The notes below the pieces were generated by a model that worked only from the letters and a program-made list of their open reading frames with translations, was not told the origin of the DNA and did not search any database. Made by a program: the position numbers and the translations under genes. This document shows positions 52,941-60,876 of a DNA stretch of 64,000 nucleotides, one piece after another; position 1 is the first letter of the stretch, and each line of letters opens with the position of its first letter. This stretch comes from Rathayibacter sp. VKM Ac-2857 (lineage in GTDB: Bacteria > Actinomycetota > Actinomycetes > Actinomycetales > Microbacteriaceae). The stretch is from the NCBI RefSeq assembly GCF_013205025.1, contig NZ_JABMLE010000001.1:372001-436000 (forward strand). The letters run 5' to 3'.

Positions 52941-54485
52941 TCAGTCGACCGTCTCCCACGGCGCCGGGATCGGGTAGTACTCCTCGAGGAAGTCGATCAC
53001 CGCGCGGGTCCGGACCTCCGCGGAGATCTCGGGGAAGCTGCCGTCGTTGAGGCAGAAGAAGTCGACGGCGCGGTTCTTCAGCAGCTTCTTCATGTCCTTG
53101 AGGCCCTGGTGCATCGTCGTGTCGACGTACTTCACCGAGGCGTTCTCCTGCACCACCGCGCGGCCGGTCATCAACGCGTAGTAGTGGTAGAGCGAGTTGG
53201 TGACGGAGACGTCGCTCGCCGAGCGGAAGCGGCTCGCGGCGGTCGCGGTGAACTCCGGCTCGAACTCGGCCTCGAGCTCGGCCATCACGGTCTTGCGGAG
53301 CGGCGTGGCGGCGTGCTCGAGGTGGCGGGTGGTCATCGCGCCGAAGCGCTCGCGGAGCAGCCGACGGTTGACCCGGGCGGCGTTCTCGAAGCCGCTGCGC
53401 GAGGCGTTGGAGTCGCCCATGCCGATGCGGGTGGTCGCCTCGATGAACTTGGTGATCCCGCCGGGCGAGAAGAAGATCGACGGGTCGACGGGGCGGCCGA
53501 AGAACATGTCGTCGTTCGAGTAGAGGAAGTGCTCGGCCAGGCCGGGGATCCGGTGCAGCTGGCTCTCGACCGCGTGCGAGTTGTGCGTGGGCAGCACCGA
53601 GAGGTCGCGGAAGTGGTCCTCGCTGCGGACCAGGGTGACGTCGGGATGCTCGTCGAGCCAGCGCGGGCGCGGCGAGTCGGTGACGATGTAGATGTGCCGG
53701 ACCCACGGCGCGTACATGTAGACGCTGCGCAGGGCGTACTTGAGCTCGTCGATCTGGCGGAAGCGCGCGGGGGCGTCGTCGCCCTCGCCCACGACGTAGC
53801 TGGCCATCCGGGCGGCACGGGCGCGCTGGAACTCCAGGTCCGTCCCGTCGACCCAGGAGAAGACGATGTCGACGTCGAAGCGGATGTCACTGACGAGGGG
53901 CTCGAACATGCCCTCGAAGGTCGGCCAGGTGCGGCCGTAGGCCTCGACGTGCGCGTCGATCGCCTCGGCGACCGGGAGGCTGCTGCGCATCAGCGCGTTC
54001 TCGGCGGGAGTGGTGATCTCCTCCTCGCCGACCTTCCAGAACTCCAGGCGGACACCGCTGCGGGCGCCGTAGCGGAGCGAGCCGCTCGAGGAGACGCGGG
54101 GGCGGAAGAGCGAGAAGACCGCGGCGCGCGGATACGGAGCGATGGCTCCCTCCGCCAGGAGCAGCGGCGGGGTGCCGCGCTTGTCGAGGGTCTTCACGTA
54201 GAAGGGCTCGGTGGCGAAGGCGCGGGCGAGCAGCGTGGCCAGCTCGGCGCCGAGCGAGCGGTCGATCGCGAGGAAGGGCGCGCCCTTCGTGCCGCGGATG
54301 AGGCGGTAGGGGAACTCGGCCTCGTCGAGCACCTCGCCGAGCGCGATCAGGTCCTCGGTCCAGGCCGCCTGCGGGGTCGTACTCGAGTTGACCAGCGAGA
54401 ACAGTCCGGCATGGACGACGACGTCGTCCCGGTCGAAATGGCGCGGACGCAGGAGGGCAGACGGCAGAGGACGGACGGAAGGCAT
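52941..54485 (-). CDS. Stealth-family sugar phosphotransferase
   Basis: A 514-residue protein with Stealth conserved regions: CR1 VDIVFSWVDGTDLEFQ near residue 205, CR2 RFRQIDELKYALRSVYMYAPWVRHIYIVTDS through THNSHAVESQLHRIPGLAEHFLYSNDDMFFG, and CR3/CR4-like parts (RERFGAMTTRHLEHAATPLRKTVM, FFCLNDGS). These enzymes transfer hexose-1-phosphate to build phosphodiester-linked capsular or cell-wall polysaccharides. The N-terminal 200 residues are of uncertain role. No other glycan genes adjoin it. Confidence 0.88.
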   Translation of the reverse strand: MPSVRPLPSALLRPRHFDRDDVVVHAGLFSLVNSSTTPQAAWTEDLIALGEVLDEAEFPYRLIRGTKGAPFLAIDRSLGAELATLLARAFATEPFYVKTLDKRGTPPLLLAEGAIAPYPRAAVFSLFRPRVSSSGSLRYGARSGVRLEFWKVGEEEITTPAENALMRSSLPVAEAIDAHVEAYGRTWPTFEGMFEPLVSDIRFDVDIVFSWVDGTDLEFQRARAARMASYVVGEGDDAPARFRQIDELKYALRSVYMYAPWVRHIYIVTDSPRPRWLDEHPDVTLVRSEDHFRDLSVLPTHNSHAVESQLHRIPGLAEHFLYSNDDMFFGRPVDPSIFFSPGGITKFIEATTRIGMGDSNASRSGFENAARVNRRLLRERFGAMTTRHLEHAATPLRKTVMAELEAEFEPEFTATAASRFRSASDVSVTNSLYHYYALMTGRAVVQENASVKYVDTTMHQGLKDMKKLLKNRAVDFFCLNDGSFPEISAEVRTRAVIDFLEEYYPIPAPWETVD

Positions 54486-54530
54486 GATTCACATTATCCG
54501 CCGCCTGTTTCGTGCGGATGACCGTCCTGC

Positions 54531-56054
54531 TCAGCTTGACAGGGAGTGCAGCCGCTCCAGGGCCGCGTCCCCGGCGCGCACGGCCTCCTGAGACCGGCTC
54601 TCCTCGCGGGCCGAGGCGACCCCGAGAGCGAACGCCGGCTCGCCGCGGCGGGCCGCCACGAGCGCGTGCGCGCGGAGCACGTCGCGGGCGGCGAGGGCGT
54701 CGCGCTCCTCGCCGAGCGCGTCGGCGACGGCCTTCGCCGCCTTCGCGATCCGTCGCTGCGTGCCGCCGACGGCGGAAGGGACGACCGCGCTCCAGGCCTC
54801 GACGACGTAGCGGAGGCGCTTCGCGGCCTTGCGCAGCTCGTGCCGGGCCTCGAGGTCGTCCCCGCCCTTGCGGGCCGCGTCGACGCGCGAGACCTCCTTG
54901 GCGAGGGAGCGGCGGACGAGCTTCTTCGCGCTCGTGCCCGCCTTCGCGGTCCGCGGCGGATCGGCGAGCAGTGCGTCGAGGGCTGCCAGGAGTGCGAGGT
55001 AGCGGGCACCGCGCAGCGTCTTCGCGACCCGCTGCAGGGCGAGAGCGTGCCGGCGCTCGATCGCGTCGAAGAGCGAGCTGCCTCCGACGGCCCTCGCGGG
55101 CAGCCCCTCCCCCGCCTCGTCGACGGCGGTGCGGAGCCGGGCGGCGAGCACCTCCTCGTCGCGGACGGCGCCGAGGACGCCGGCGAGCCAGCGCAGCTCG
55201 TCGCGGAGCGGATCGAGCGCGTCGCGCTCCAGGACGAACCGGGAGGCGGCGAGGACGCTGCGCAGGCGGCGGGTGTGCAGGCGCATCCGATGCAGCGCGT
55301 CGTCGGCCTCGAGCCGCACCCGCGGGTCGACGGCGCGCAGACCCGTGAGGAGCTCGCGGATCGCGGCGAGCGCCGCCTCCCCGCCGTCCTCGGGTGCGGA
55401 GCGGCCGTCCTCGATCGGGCCGCCGGTGGCCCGGGCGAGCTTCGAGGCGCTCTCGGCGGGGCGGGCGCCGGCGGCGAGCAGTCGCTCCTCGATCGCGTCG
55501 AGCACCGCCTCGCCCTCGGGGCCGTGGACGTCGACGAGCTCGACCTCCCACTCCCGCCAGCGCCGCTCGACGCCGGAGCGCTGGTCGTGCGCGATGACCA
55601 GGTCGTCGGCGATCTCGGCGAGGCGGCGGCCAGCGGAGTCGGCGACGCGGGTGATCGAGCGGACGGTCTCGAGGGCGGCGAGCGGCTCGAGCCGCGCCCG
55701 GCCGACGTGGCCGAGCACCGGGTCCCGGACCTCGGCCGGCACGGTGCGGGAGGCGGTCAGCGGGGCGTGGATCTCGGTGCGGCCGGCCGAGCCGGGCAGC
55801 TTGACGTGCCAGCCCTCGTCCTCGCCGCCCTCGCGGCGGCGGAGGGTGATCCGGCCGCGGGAGAGCGCGCGGTCGGCGGTGTCGAAGTACTGGGCGGAGA
55901 GGCGGACGGGCTCCTCGGCGAGTGCCGTCGCGACGGTGCCCGCGCCGATGAGCTCCGGCAGGGCGGTGTCGGCGTCGACGTCGTACTTCCGCTCCACCTC
56001 GGTCTGCACGCGCCGCGGCGCCTCCGCCTTCGTCCGGTCCGCACGCTGAGCCAT
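54531..56054 (-). CDS. CYTH and CHAD domain protein
   Basis: A 507-residue protein. The CYTH domain occupies residues 15-220, with the signature ExExK in TEVERKYDVD and further charged strands (YFDTADRALSRGRITLRRREGG, HVKLPG). The helical CHAD domain occupies about 240-500 with repeated His/Arg-rich helices (ALHRMRLHTRRLRSVL, ARHELRKAAKRLRYVVEAW). CYTH domains hydrolyse triphosphates and CHAD binds polyphosphate, so a polyphosphate-related role is likely. It lies 45 bp upstream of the Stealth gene on the same strand. Confidence 0.92.
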   Translation of the reverse strand: MAQRADRTKAEAPRRVQTEVERKYDVDADTALPELIGAGTVATALAEEPVRLSAQYFDTADRALSRGRITLRRREGGEDEGWHVKLPGSAGRTEIHAPLTASRTVPAEVRDPVLGHVGRARLEPLAALETVRSITRVADSAGRRLAEIADDLVIAHDQRSGVERRWREWEVELVDVHGPEGEAVLDAIEERLLAAGARPAESASKLARATGGPIEDGRSAPEDGGEAALAAIRELLTGLRAVDPRVRLEADDALHRMRLHTRRLRSVLAASRFVLERDALDPLRDELRWLAGVLGAVRDEEVLAARLRTAVDEAGEGLPARAVGGSSLFDAIERRHALALQRVAKTLRGARYLALLAALDALLADPPRTAKAGTSAKKLVRRSLAKEVSRVDAARKGGDDLEARHELRKAAKRLRYVVEAWSAVVPSAVGGTQRRIAKAAKAVADALGEERDALAARDVLRAHALVAARRGEPAFALGVASAREESRSQEAVRAGDAALERLHSLSS

Positions 56055-56131
56055 GGTCCATTGTGCGCACGCGGGAGGCGCTCCCGGCGGCAGGCCCGCG
56101 GCGGGGCGCGAGGTCGGCCTAGGCTGGAGCG

Positions 56132-58270
56132 ATGACCGCGCCCGTCCCCCCCGTCGCCCGCCGTGTCCCGCTCGAACGCCGTCACCACGGCGATCTGGTG
56201 GTCGATCAGTACGAGTGGCTGCGGCAGAAGGAGGAGCCCGAGGTGATCGCGCACCTCGAGGCCGAGAACGCCTACACCGACGCCCTCCTCGCTCCCCTCG
56301 CCCCGCTGCGCGAGCGCCTCTTCGACGAGATCCGCTCCCGGACGAAGGAGACCGACCTGTCGGTGCCCGTCCGCGAGGGCGCCTGGTGGTACTTCTCCCG
56401 CTCCTACGAGGGCCGCCAGTACGGCGTGCACTGCCGCGCGCCGATCTCGGGTCCGGACGACTGGACCCCGCCCTCCATCGCCGAGGGCGGACCGCTCGAG
56501 GGCGAGCAGGTCGTCCTCGACGGCAACATCGAGGCCGAGGGCCACGACTTCTTCTCGCTCGGCAGCTTCGACGTCTCCAGCGACGGGCGCTTCCTGCTCT
56601 TCGGCACCGACGTCGAGGGCGACGAGCGCTACACCCTGCGCATCCGCGACCTCAGCACCGGCGAGGACCTCCCCGACGTCGTCGAGGGCACCGGCGGCGG
56701 CGCCACCTTCGGCGCGGACGCCCGCTTCGTCTTCTACCCCACGGTCGACGAGTCCTGGCGGCCCGACACGATCTGGCGGCACACCGTCGGCACCGACTCC
56801 ACCGCCGACGAGGTCGTCTTCTCGGAGCCCGACGAGCGCTACTGGATCGGCGTGGGGCTCACCCGCAGCCGCCGCTTCCTCGTCATCGAGATCGGCAGCA
56901 AGATCACCAGCGAGAGCCTGCTGCTCGACGCGGAGGACCCGACCGGCGAGTTCCGCTCGGTCTGGCCGCGCCGCGAGGGCGTCGAGTACGAGGTCGACCA
57001 CGCCGTCGTCGACGGCCGCGACCGCCTGCTGATCGTGCACAACGACGGCGCACTCGACTTCGAGATCGTCGAGGAGCCGGCCGACCTCTCGCTCTCCCCC
57101 GAGGAGCGCGCGGCCGAGAGGCGCGTCCTCGTCCCGCACACCCCCGGCCGCCGGATCGAGGGCGTCGACGCCTTCGCCCGGCACGTCGTCGTCTCCTACC
57201 GCGAGGCGGGGGCGACGCGCCTCGGCCTCCTGATCGACGGCGACGGCGGCGCGCGCCTGGAGGAGATCGTCTTCGACGAGCCGCTGTACGACGCCGGCCT
57301 CGCCGGCAACCCGGAGTGGGAGCAGCCCGCGCTGCGGCTCGCCTACACCTCGTTCGTCACTCCCTCCACGGTGCTCACCCTCGACGTCGCGACCGGCGAG
57401 CGGACCGTGCTCAAGCAGCAGCCGGTGCTCGGCGACTACGACCCCGCCCGCTACGAGCAGCGCCGCGAGTGGGCGGTCGCCCAGGACGGCACGCGCATCC
57501 CGCTCTCGCTGGTCTGGCGGAAGGACGCGGCGGCGCCCGACGAGGCCCCCGCGCCGCTGCTGCTCTACGGCTACGGCTCCTACGAGGCGAGCATCGACCC
57601 CGGCTTCTCGATCGCGCGGCTCTCGCTGCTCGACCGCGGCGTGGTCTTCGCCATCGCGCACGTCCGCGGCGGCGGCGAGATGGGGCGCTCCTGGTACGAG
57701 GAGGGCAAGACCCTCGCCAAGCGCACCACCTTCACCGATTTCGTCGACTCCGCCCGGCACCTCGTCGAGGCGGGCTTCACCACGCCGGAGCGCCTCGTCG
57801 CGCAGGGCGGCTCGGCCGGCGGCCTGCTGATGGGCGCGGTCGCGAACCTCGCTCCGGAGGCCTTCGCCGGGATCCTGGCGCAGGTGCCGTTCGTCGACGC
57901 GCTGACCTCGATCCTCGACCCGTCGCTGCCGCTGACCGTGATCGAGTGGGACGAGTGGGGCGACCCGCTGCACGACCCCGAGGTCTACGCCTACATGAAG
58001 TCGTACTCGCCGTACGAGAACGTGCGCGAGGGCGTCGCCTACCCGCGGATCCTCGCGACGACGAGCCTCAACGACACGCGCGTGCTCTACGTGGAGCCGG
58101 CCAAGTGGGTCGCGCGGCTGCGCGAGGTCGGCGCGCCGGCGCTGCTCAAGATCGAGATGACGGCCGGGCACGGCGGCGTGAGCGGGCGCTACGAGCGCTG
58201 GCGCGAGGTGGCGTTCGAGTACGCCTGGATCCTCGACGTGCTCGGGCTGGCGGAGGAGACCAGCAACTGA
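56132..58270 (+). CDS. ptrB: Prolyl oligopeptidase family serine peptidase (oligopeptidase B)
   Basis: A 712-residue S9A peptidase. The N-terminal beta-propeller (residues 70-410) covers the alpha/beta-hydrolase domain. The catalytic Ser is in AQGGSAGGLLMGAVAN near residue 567, Asp in TSLNDTRVLYVEP, His in TAGHGGVSGRYE. YGYGSYEASIDPGFS and HVRGGGEMGRSWYEEGK are typical of oligopeptidase B, which cuts after Arg/Lys in short peptides. No signal peptide, so cytosolic. Confidence 0.93.
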   Translation: MTAPVPPVARRVPLERRHHGDLVVDQYEWLRQKEEPEVIAHLEAENAYTDALLAPLAPLRERLFDEIRSRTKETDLSVPVREGAWWYFSRSYEGRQYGVHCRAPISGPDDWTPPSIAEGGPLEGEQVVLDGNIEAEGHDFFSLGSFDVSSDGRFLLFGTDVEGDERYTLRIRDLSTGEDLPDVVEGTGGGATFGADARFVFYPTVDESWRPDTIWRHTVGTDSTADEVVFSEPDERYWIGVGLTRSRRFLVIEIGSKITSESLLLDAEDPTGEFRSVWPRREGVEYEVDHAVVDGRDRLLIVHNDGALDFEIVEEPADLSLSPEERAAERRVLVPHTPGRRIEGVDAFARHVVVSYREAGATRLGLLIDGDGGARLEEIVFDEPLYDAGLAGNPEWEQPALRLAYTSFVTPSTVLTLDVATGERTVLKQQPVLGDYDPARYEQRREWAVAQDGTRIPLSLVWRKDAAAPDEAPAPLLLYGYGSYEASIDPGFSIARLSLLDRGVVFAIAHVRGGGEMGRSWYEEGKTLAKRTTFTDFVDSARHLVEAGFTTPERLVAQGGSAGGLLMGAVANLAPEAFAGILAQVPFVDALTSILDPSLPLTVIEWDEWGDPLHDPEVYAYMKSYSPYENVREGVAYPRILATTSLNDTRVLYVEPAKWVARLREVGAPALLKIEMTAGHGGVSGRYERWREVAFEYAWILDVLGLAEETSN

Positions 58271-58367
58271 GCCGCCGCTCCGGATCGGGCGGGCGCGCCG
58301 CAAGCCCCACCGGCGCGTCGATCGCGCCGCGTAAGGTTCGGGGTGCCGACCGAGGGGAAGTGCAGAG

Positions 58368-59741
58368 ATGAGCGCAGGACTGTCGATCGACCGGGCCGCG
58401 GCCTGGGTCGCCGATCAGCGGTGGTACGCGAGCAAGGGGCGGCGCCCCGAGCTGGAGATCCGGGGCGAGTGGCGGCTGGAGCGCGCCGACGGCGACGTCG
58501 TCGTGCACCTCGTCATCGACCGGGCGGGCTCGAGCCCGGTGCTCTACCAGGTGCCGGTGACGGTGCGCTCGGCGCCCGTCGCGGGCCTCGAGGACGCGCT
58601 GATCGAGAGCGGCGGCTCCCGCTTCGTCTACGACGGTCCCCGCGACCCGCTCTTCGCGCGAGCGCTCTTCGAGCTGATCGCCGACGGCGGCTCCTCCGAC
58701 GCGGAGGGCGCCCTGGGCGGCGCCCGCGCGGAGGGACACCGCCAGCCCGGCGCCGTGATCGGCGCGTTCGCCTCGTCGCGGATCCTCAGCGGCGAGCAGT
58801 CGAACACGTCGATCATCGTGCAGACCACGGCGGAGGACGGCTCGGCCGGCACCCCCGTGATCGTCAAGGTCTTCCGCGCGCTGCACCACGGCGAGAACCC
58901 GGACGTCACCGTGCAGTCGGCACTGAACGCCGCGGGCAGCACGCTCGTGCCGCCCGTGATCGGCAATGTCACCGGCGAGTGGGACGACCGCGGCGAGCCG
59001 ACCGGCCGCGCGTTCGGGCACCTCGCCTTCGCGCAGGAGTTCCTGCCGGGCGTCGAGGACGCCTGGCGCGTCGCGCTCGAGGCCGTCGCCGGCGACACCG
59101 ACTTCACCGGACCGGCCCGCGAGCTGGGCCTCGCGACCGCGCAGGTGCACTCCACCCTCGCCGCGGTGATGCCGACCGAGGACGCGACCCCCGAGGTCGT
59201 GCAGCGGATGATCGCGACCATGCGCCGCCGGCTGCGGATCGCCTCCTCCGAGGTGCCCGTCATCGCCGAGGACGCCGACGCGATCGACGCGGTCTTCCAG
59301 GCGGCCGAGCAGGCCCCGTGGCCGCGGCTGCAGCGCATCCACGGCGACTACCACCTCGGCCAGGTGCTGGCCGTGCCCGGCCGCGGCTGGGTGCTCCTCG
59401 ACTTCGAGGGCGAGCCGCTGCGGCCGATGCACGAGCGGCTGCTGCCGGACATCGCGCTGCGCGATGTGGCCGGGATGCTGCGCTCGTTCGACTACGCTGC
59501 GGGCGCCCACGAGCAGGCGTCGCCGGGCGATTCCCGGGCCGCCTGGGCGCTGGCGAGCCGGAGCGCCTTCCTCGAGGGCTACACCGAGGAGGCGGGCGAC
59601 GCGGTCACCGCGCACCGCGCCGTCCTGGACGCCTTCGAGCTCGACAAGGCCATCTACGAGGCGATCTACGAGGCGCGCAACCGCCCCGAGTGGCTGTCGA
59701 TCCCGGTGACCGCGGTGCAGCGGCTCGTCGGACGCTCGTAG
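58368..59741 (+). CDS. mak: Maltokinase
   Basis: A 457-residue kinase of the Mak/Pep2 family. The N-terminal cap domain (AAWVADQRWYASKGRRPELEIRGEWRL) is diagnostic. The kinase-like part has LSGEQSNTSIIVQ, catalytic LQRIHGDYHLGQVLAVPGRGWVLLDFEGEPLRPM near residue 325. It phosphorylates maltose to maltose-1-phosphate for GlgE-type alpha-glucan synthesis. In many actinobacteria mak is fused to, or next to, treS. Neither treS nor glgB/glgE is in this window. GAGGGGAAG lies upstream of the ATG. Confidence 0.93.
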   Translation: MSAGLSIDRAAAWVADQRWYASKGRRPELEIRGEWRLERADGDVVVHLVIDRAGSSPVLYQVPVTVRSAPVAGLEDALIESGGSRFVYDGPRDPLFARALFELIADGGSSDAEGALGGARAEGHRQPGAVIGAFASSRILSGEQSNTSIIVQTTAEDGSAGTPVIVKVFRALHHGENPDVTVQSALNAAGSTLVPPVIGNVTGEWDDRGEPTGRAFGHLAFAQEFLPGVEDAWRVALEAVAGDTDFTGPARELGLATAQVHSTLAAVMPTEDATPEVVQRMIATMRRRLRIASSEVPVIAEDADAIDAVFQAAEQAPWPRLQRIHGDYHLGQVLAVPGRGWVLLDFEGEPLRPMHERLLPDIALRDVAGMLRSFDYAAGAHEQASPGDSRAAWALASRSAFLEGYTEEAGDAVTAHRAVLDAFELDKAIYEAIYEARNRPEWLSIPVTAVQRLVGRS

Positions 59742-59750
59742 GGTGCAGGT

Positions 59751-59930
59751 ATGACCGCACGCGACGAGACCAGTGACGCCCCCGACTCCGACGCTCCCGA
59801 GGACGGGCCGCTCGACCCGCTGAGCGACTTCAGCATCCCCGGCGACACCGACCTGCACGTGGACGGCGACGCCTCGGGCGCCGACGGTCGGAAGGTCGCG
59901 GAGCCCTCCGAGGACGACTCGGCCGAGTAG
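59751..59930 (+). CDS. Small acidic protein
   Basis: A 59-residue protein, MTARDETSDAPDSDAPEDGP at the start, very rich in Asp, Glu, Ser and Pro, with a GDTDLHVDGDASGADG middle. It begins 9 bp after the mak stop, so it is probably in the same transcript. No domain is recognised and it looks disordered. Codon-position composition is consistent with coding. Confidence 0.55.
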   Translation: MTARDETSDAPDSDAPEDGPLDPLSDFSIPGDTDLHVDGDASGADGRKVAEPSEDDSAE

Positions 59931-59933
59931 CGC

Positions 59934-59979
59934 CGACGGCGGATCTCGATACGCCCGCTCCGCGGGCTACTCGATCAGC
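59934..59979. repeat. Right half of a 129-bp repeat, copy C0
   Basis: GACGGCGGATCTCGATACGC, then CCGCTCCGCGGGCTACTCGA and TCAGCA. This is the centre edge and right arm only. It begins 3 bp after the stop codon of the small acidic protein. Confidence 0.78.
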
Positions 59980-60059
59980 AAGAACGGCCGCTTCGCGGGC
60001 TGCTCCGTCACATGAGGACCCGCTCCGCGGGCTGCTCCACCAACCGCAGAATCACCCTC

Positions 60060-60168
60060 CATGCTGGTCGAGTAGCCCCGCAGGGGCGTATCGAGACCCA
60101 CCATCACCCGCACCCCTGGCGACAGCGGATCTCGATACGCCCGCTCCGCGGGCTACTCGATCAGCATG
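60060..60168. repeat. Shortened palindromic repeat, copy C1 (109 bp)
   Basis: Both arms are intact (CATGCTGGTCGAGTAGCC ... TACTCGATCAGCATG), but the centre is 20 bp shorter than in the 129-bp copies and lacks the CTGCAG core. Confidence 0.85.
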
Positions 60169-60275
60169 GGGGGCCGCTCCGAGGGCTACTCGATCAAGAG
60201 GGGCGGCCCGCAATGCGGGCTGCTCGATCAGCATGGGCGGCCCGCTGCGAGGGCTGCTCCATCAGCAGAGGGTCA
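60169..60275. repeat. Tandem right-arm fragments
   Basis: Three successive fragments of about 35 bp repeat the right arm with drift: CCGCTCCGAGGGCTACTCGA, GCCCGCAATGCGGGCTGCTC and GCCCGCTGCGAGGGCTGCTC. Each keeps the small inner palindrome. Two similar fragments lie on the other side of C1 at about 59985-60045. Confidence 0.6.
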
Positions 60276-60284
60276 GGCCGGCGC

Positions 60285-60833
60285 TCAGCCGCCCATCTCG
60301 GGCTCGGCCCAGGAGGCGAGGGTCGAGCCGGCCGCGACGCAGCCGACGCCGAGGTCGGACTGCAGGGTGCTCCACTCCGGCGAGGAGGGGTCGTACGTCC
60401 ATCGGCCGGCCGCCGCCTGGGACTCCTGCAGGTAGGTGCGGATGCCCGAGGAGGCGGCGGAGACTCCGGTCTCGTCCGGCTCCGGGTTCTGCATCCGCAC
60501 CGTCTGGAGCTGGAAGGCCTGCCGCTCGAGGAACACCTGGTAGGCCTCGTCGGAGACGTCGCCGCGGTCGTGGTACCACTGCATCGTCCACCCGAGGCTG
60601 AGCAGCGAGCTGTACCGGCCGCAGGCGTAGGACGCGCTGGTGTCCTGCTCGCCCGGGACGGTGCCGCGCGCCGTCGGCTCGACCGTCACCGTGACGGTCG
60701 GCGCCGGGGTCTGCGCCTCGGCGCCTCCCCCGCTCGTGCAGCCCGTCAGAGCGGCGGCTGCGGCGGCGATGCCGAGCGCGGCGGCCGCGAGTCGAGGCGC
60801 GATCGGACGTCGGATGTGCGTGTGATCCCCCAT
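60285..60833 (-). CDS. Putative lipoprotein
   Basis: A 182-residue protein. The signal peptide ends in lipobox AALTGC (Cys32), preceded by an Arg-containing N region and an Ala-rich core. A Thr/Pro-rich spacer (PAPTVTVTVEPTARGTVPGE) links to a helical domain with two Cys (SYACGRYSSLLSLGW and LGVGCVAAGSTLASW). No family is recognised. It is likely attached to the outer face of the membrane. Confidence 0.7.
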   Translation of the reverse strand: MGDHTHIRRPIAPRLAAAALGIAAAAAALTGCTSGGGAEAQTPAPTVTVTVEPTARGTVPGEQDTSASYACGRYSSLLSLGWTMQWYHDRGDVSDEAYQVFLERQAFQLQTVRMQNPEPDETGVSAASSGIRTYLQESQAAAGRWTYDPSSPEWSTLQSDLGVGCVAAGSTLASWAEPEMGG

Positions 60834-60876
60834 GCGCCGACCCTACCGGGCGACCGGCGCCGGAGGCCGCCCGACG

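Larger units (their letters stand above)
59931..60284. other. Intergenic repeat cluster C
   Basis: A 354-bp gap between convergent genes, filled with members of the 129-bp family in different states: a right half at 59934-59979, two degenerate arm copies up to about 60050, one shortened full unit, and a run of right-arm fragments. No gene is seen. Confidence 0.8.

Noticed and set aside
56053-58371. Plus-strand open frame of about 770 codons over the oligopeptidase gene
   Set aside because: It is a +1 shadow of the S9 peptidase, which has all its catalytic motifs in the other frame.
60169-60275. Possible CRISPR array
   Set aside because: The repeated pieces are contiguous or irregularly spaced arm fragments of the palindromic family, with no unique spacers of constant length and no cas genes nearby.
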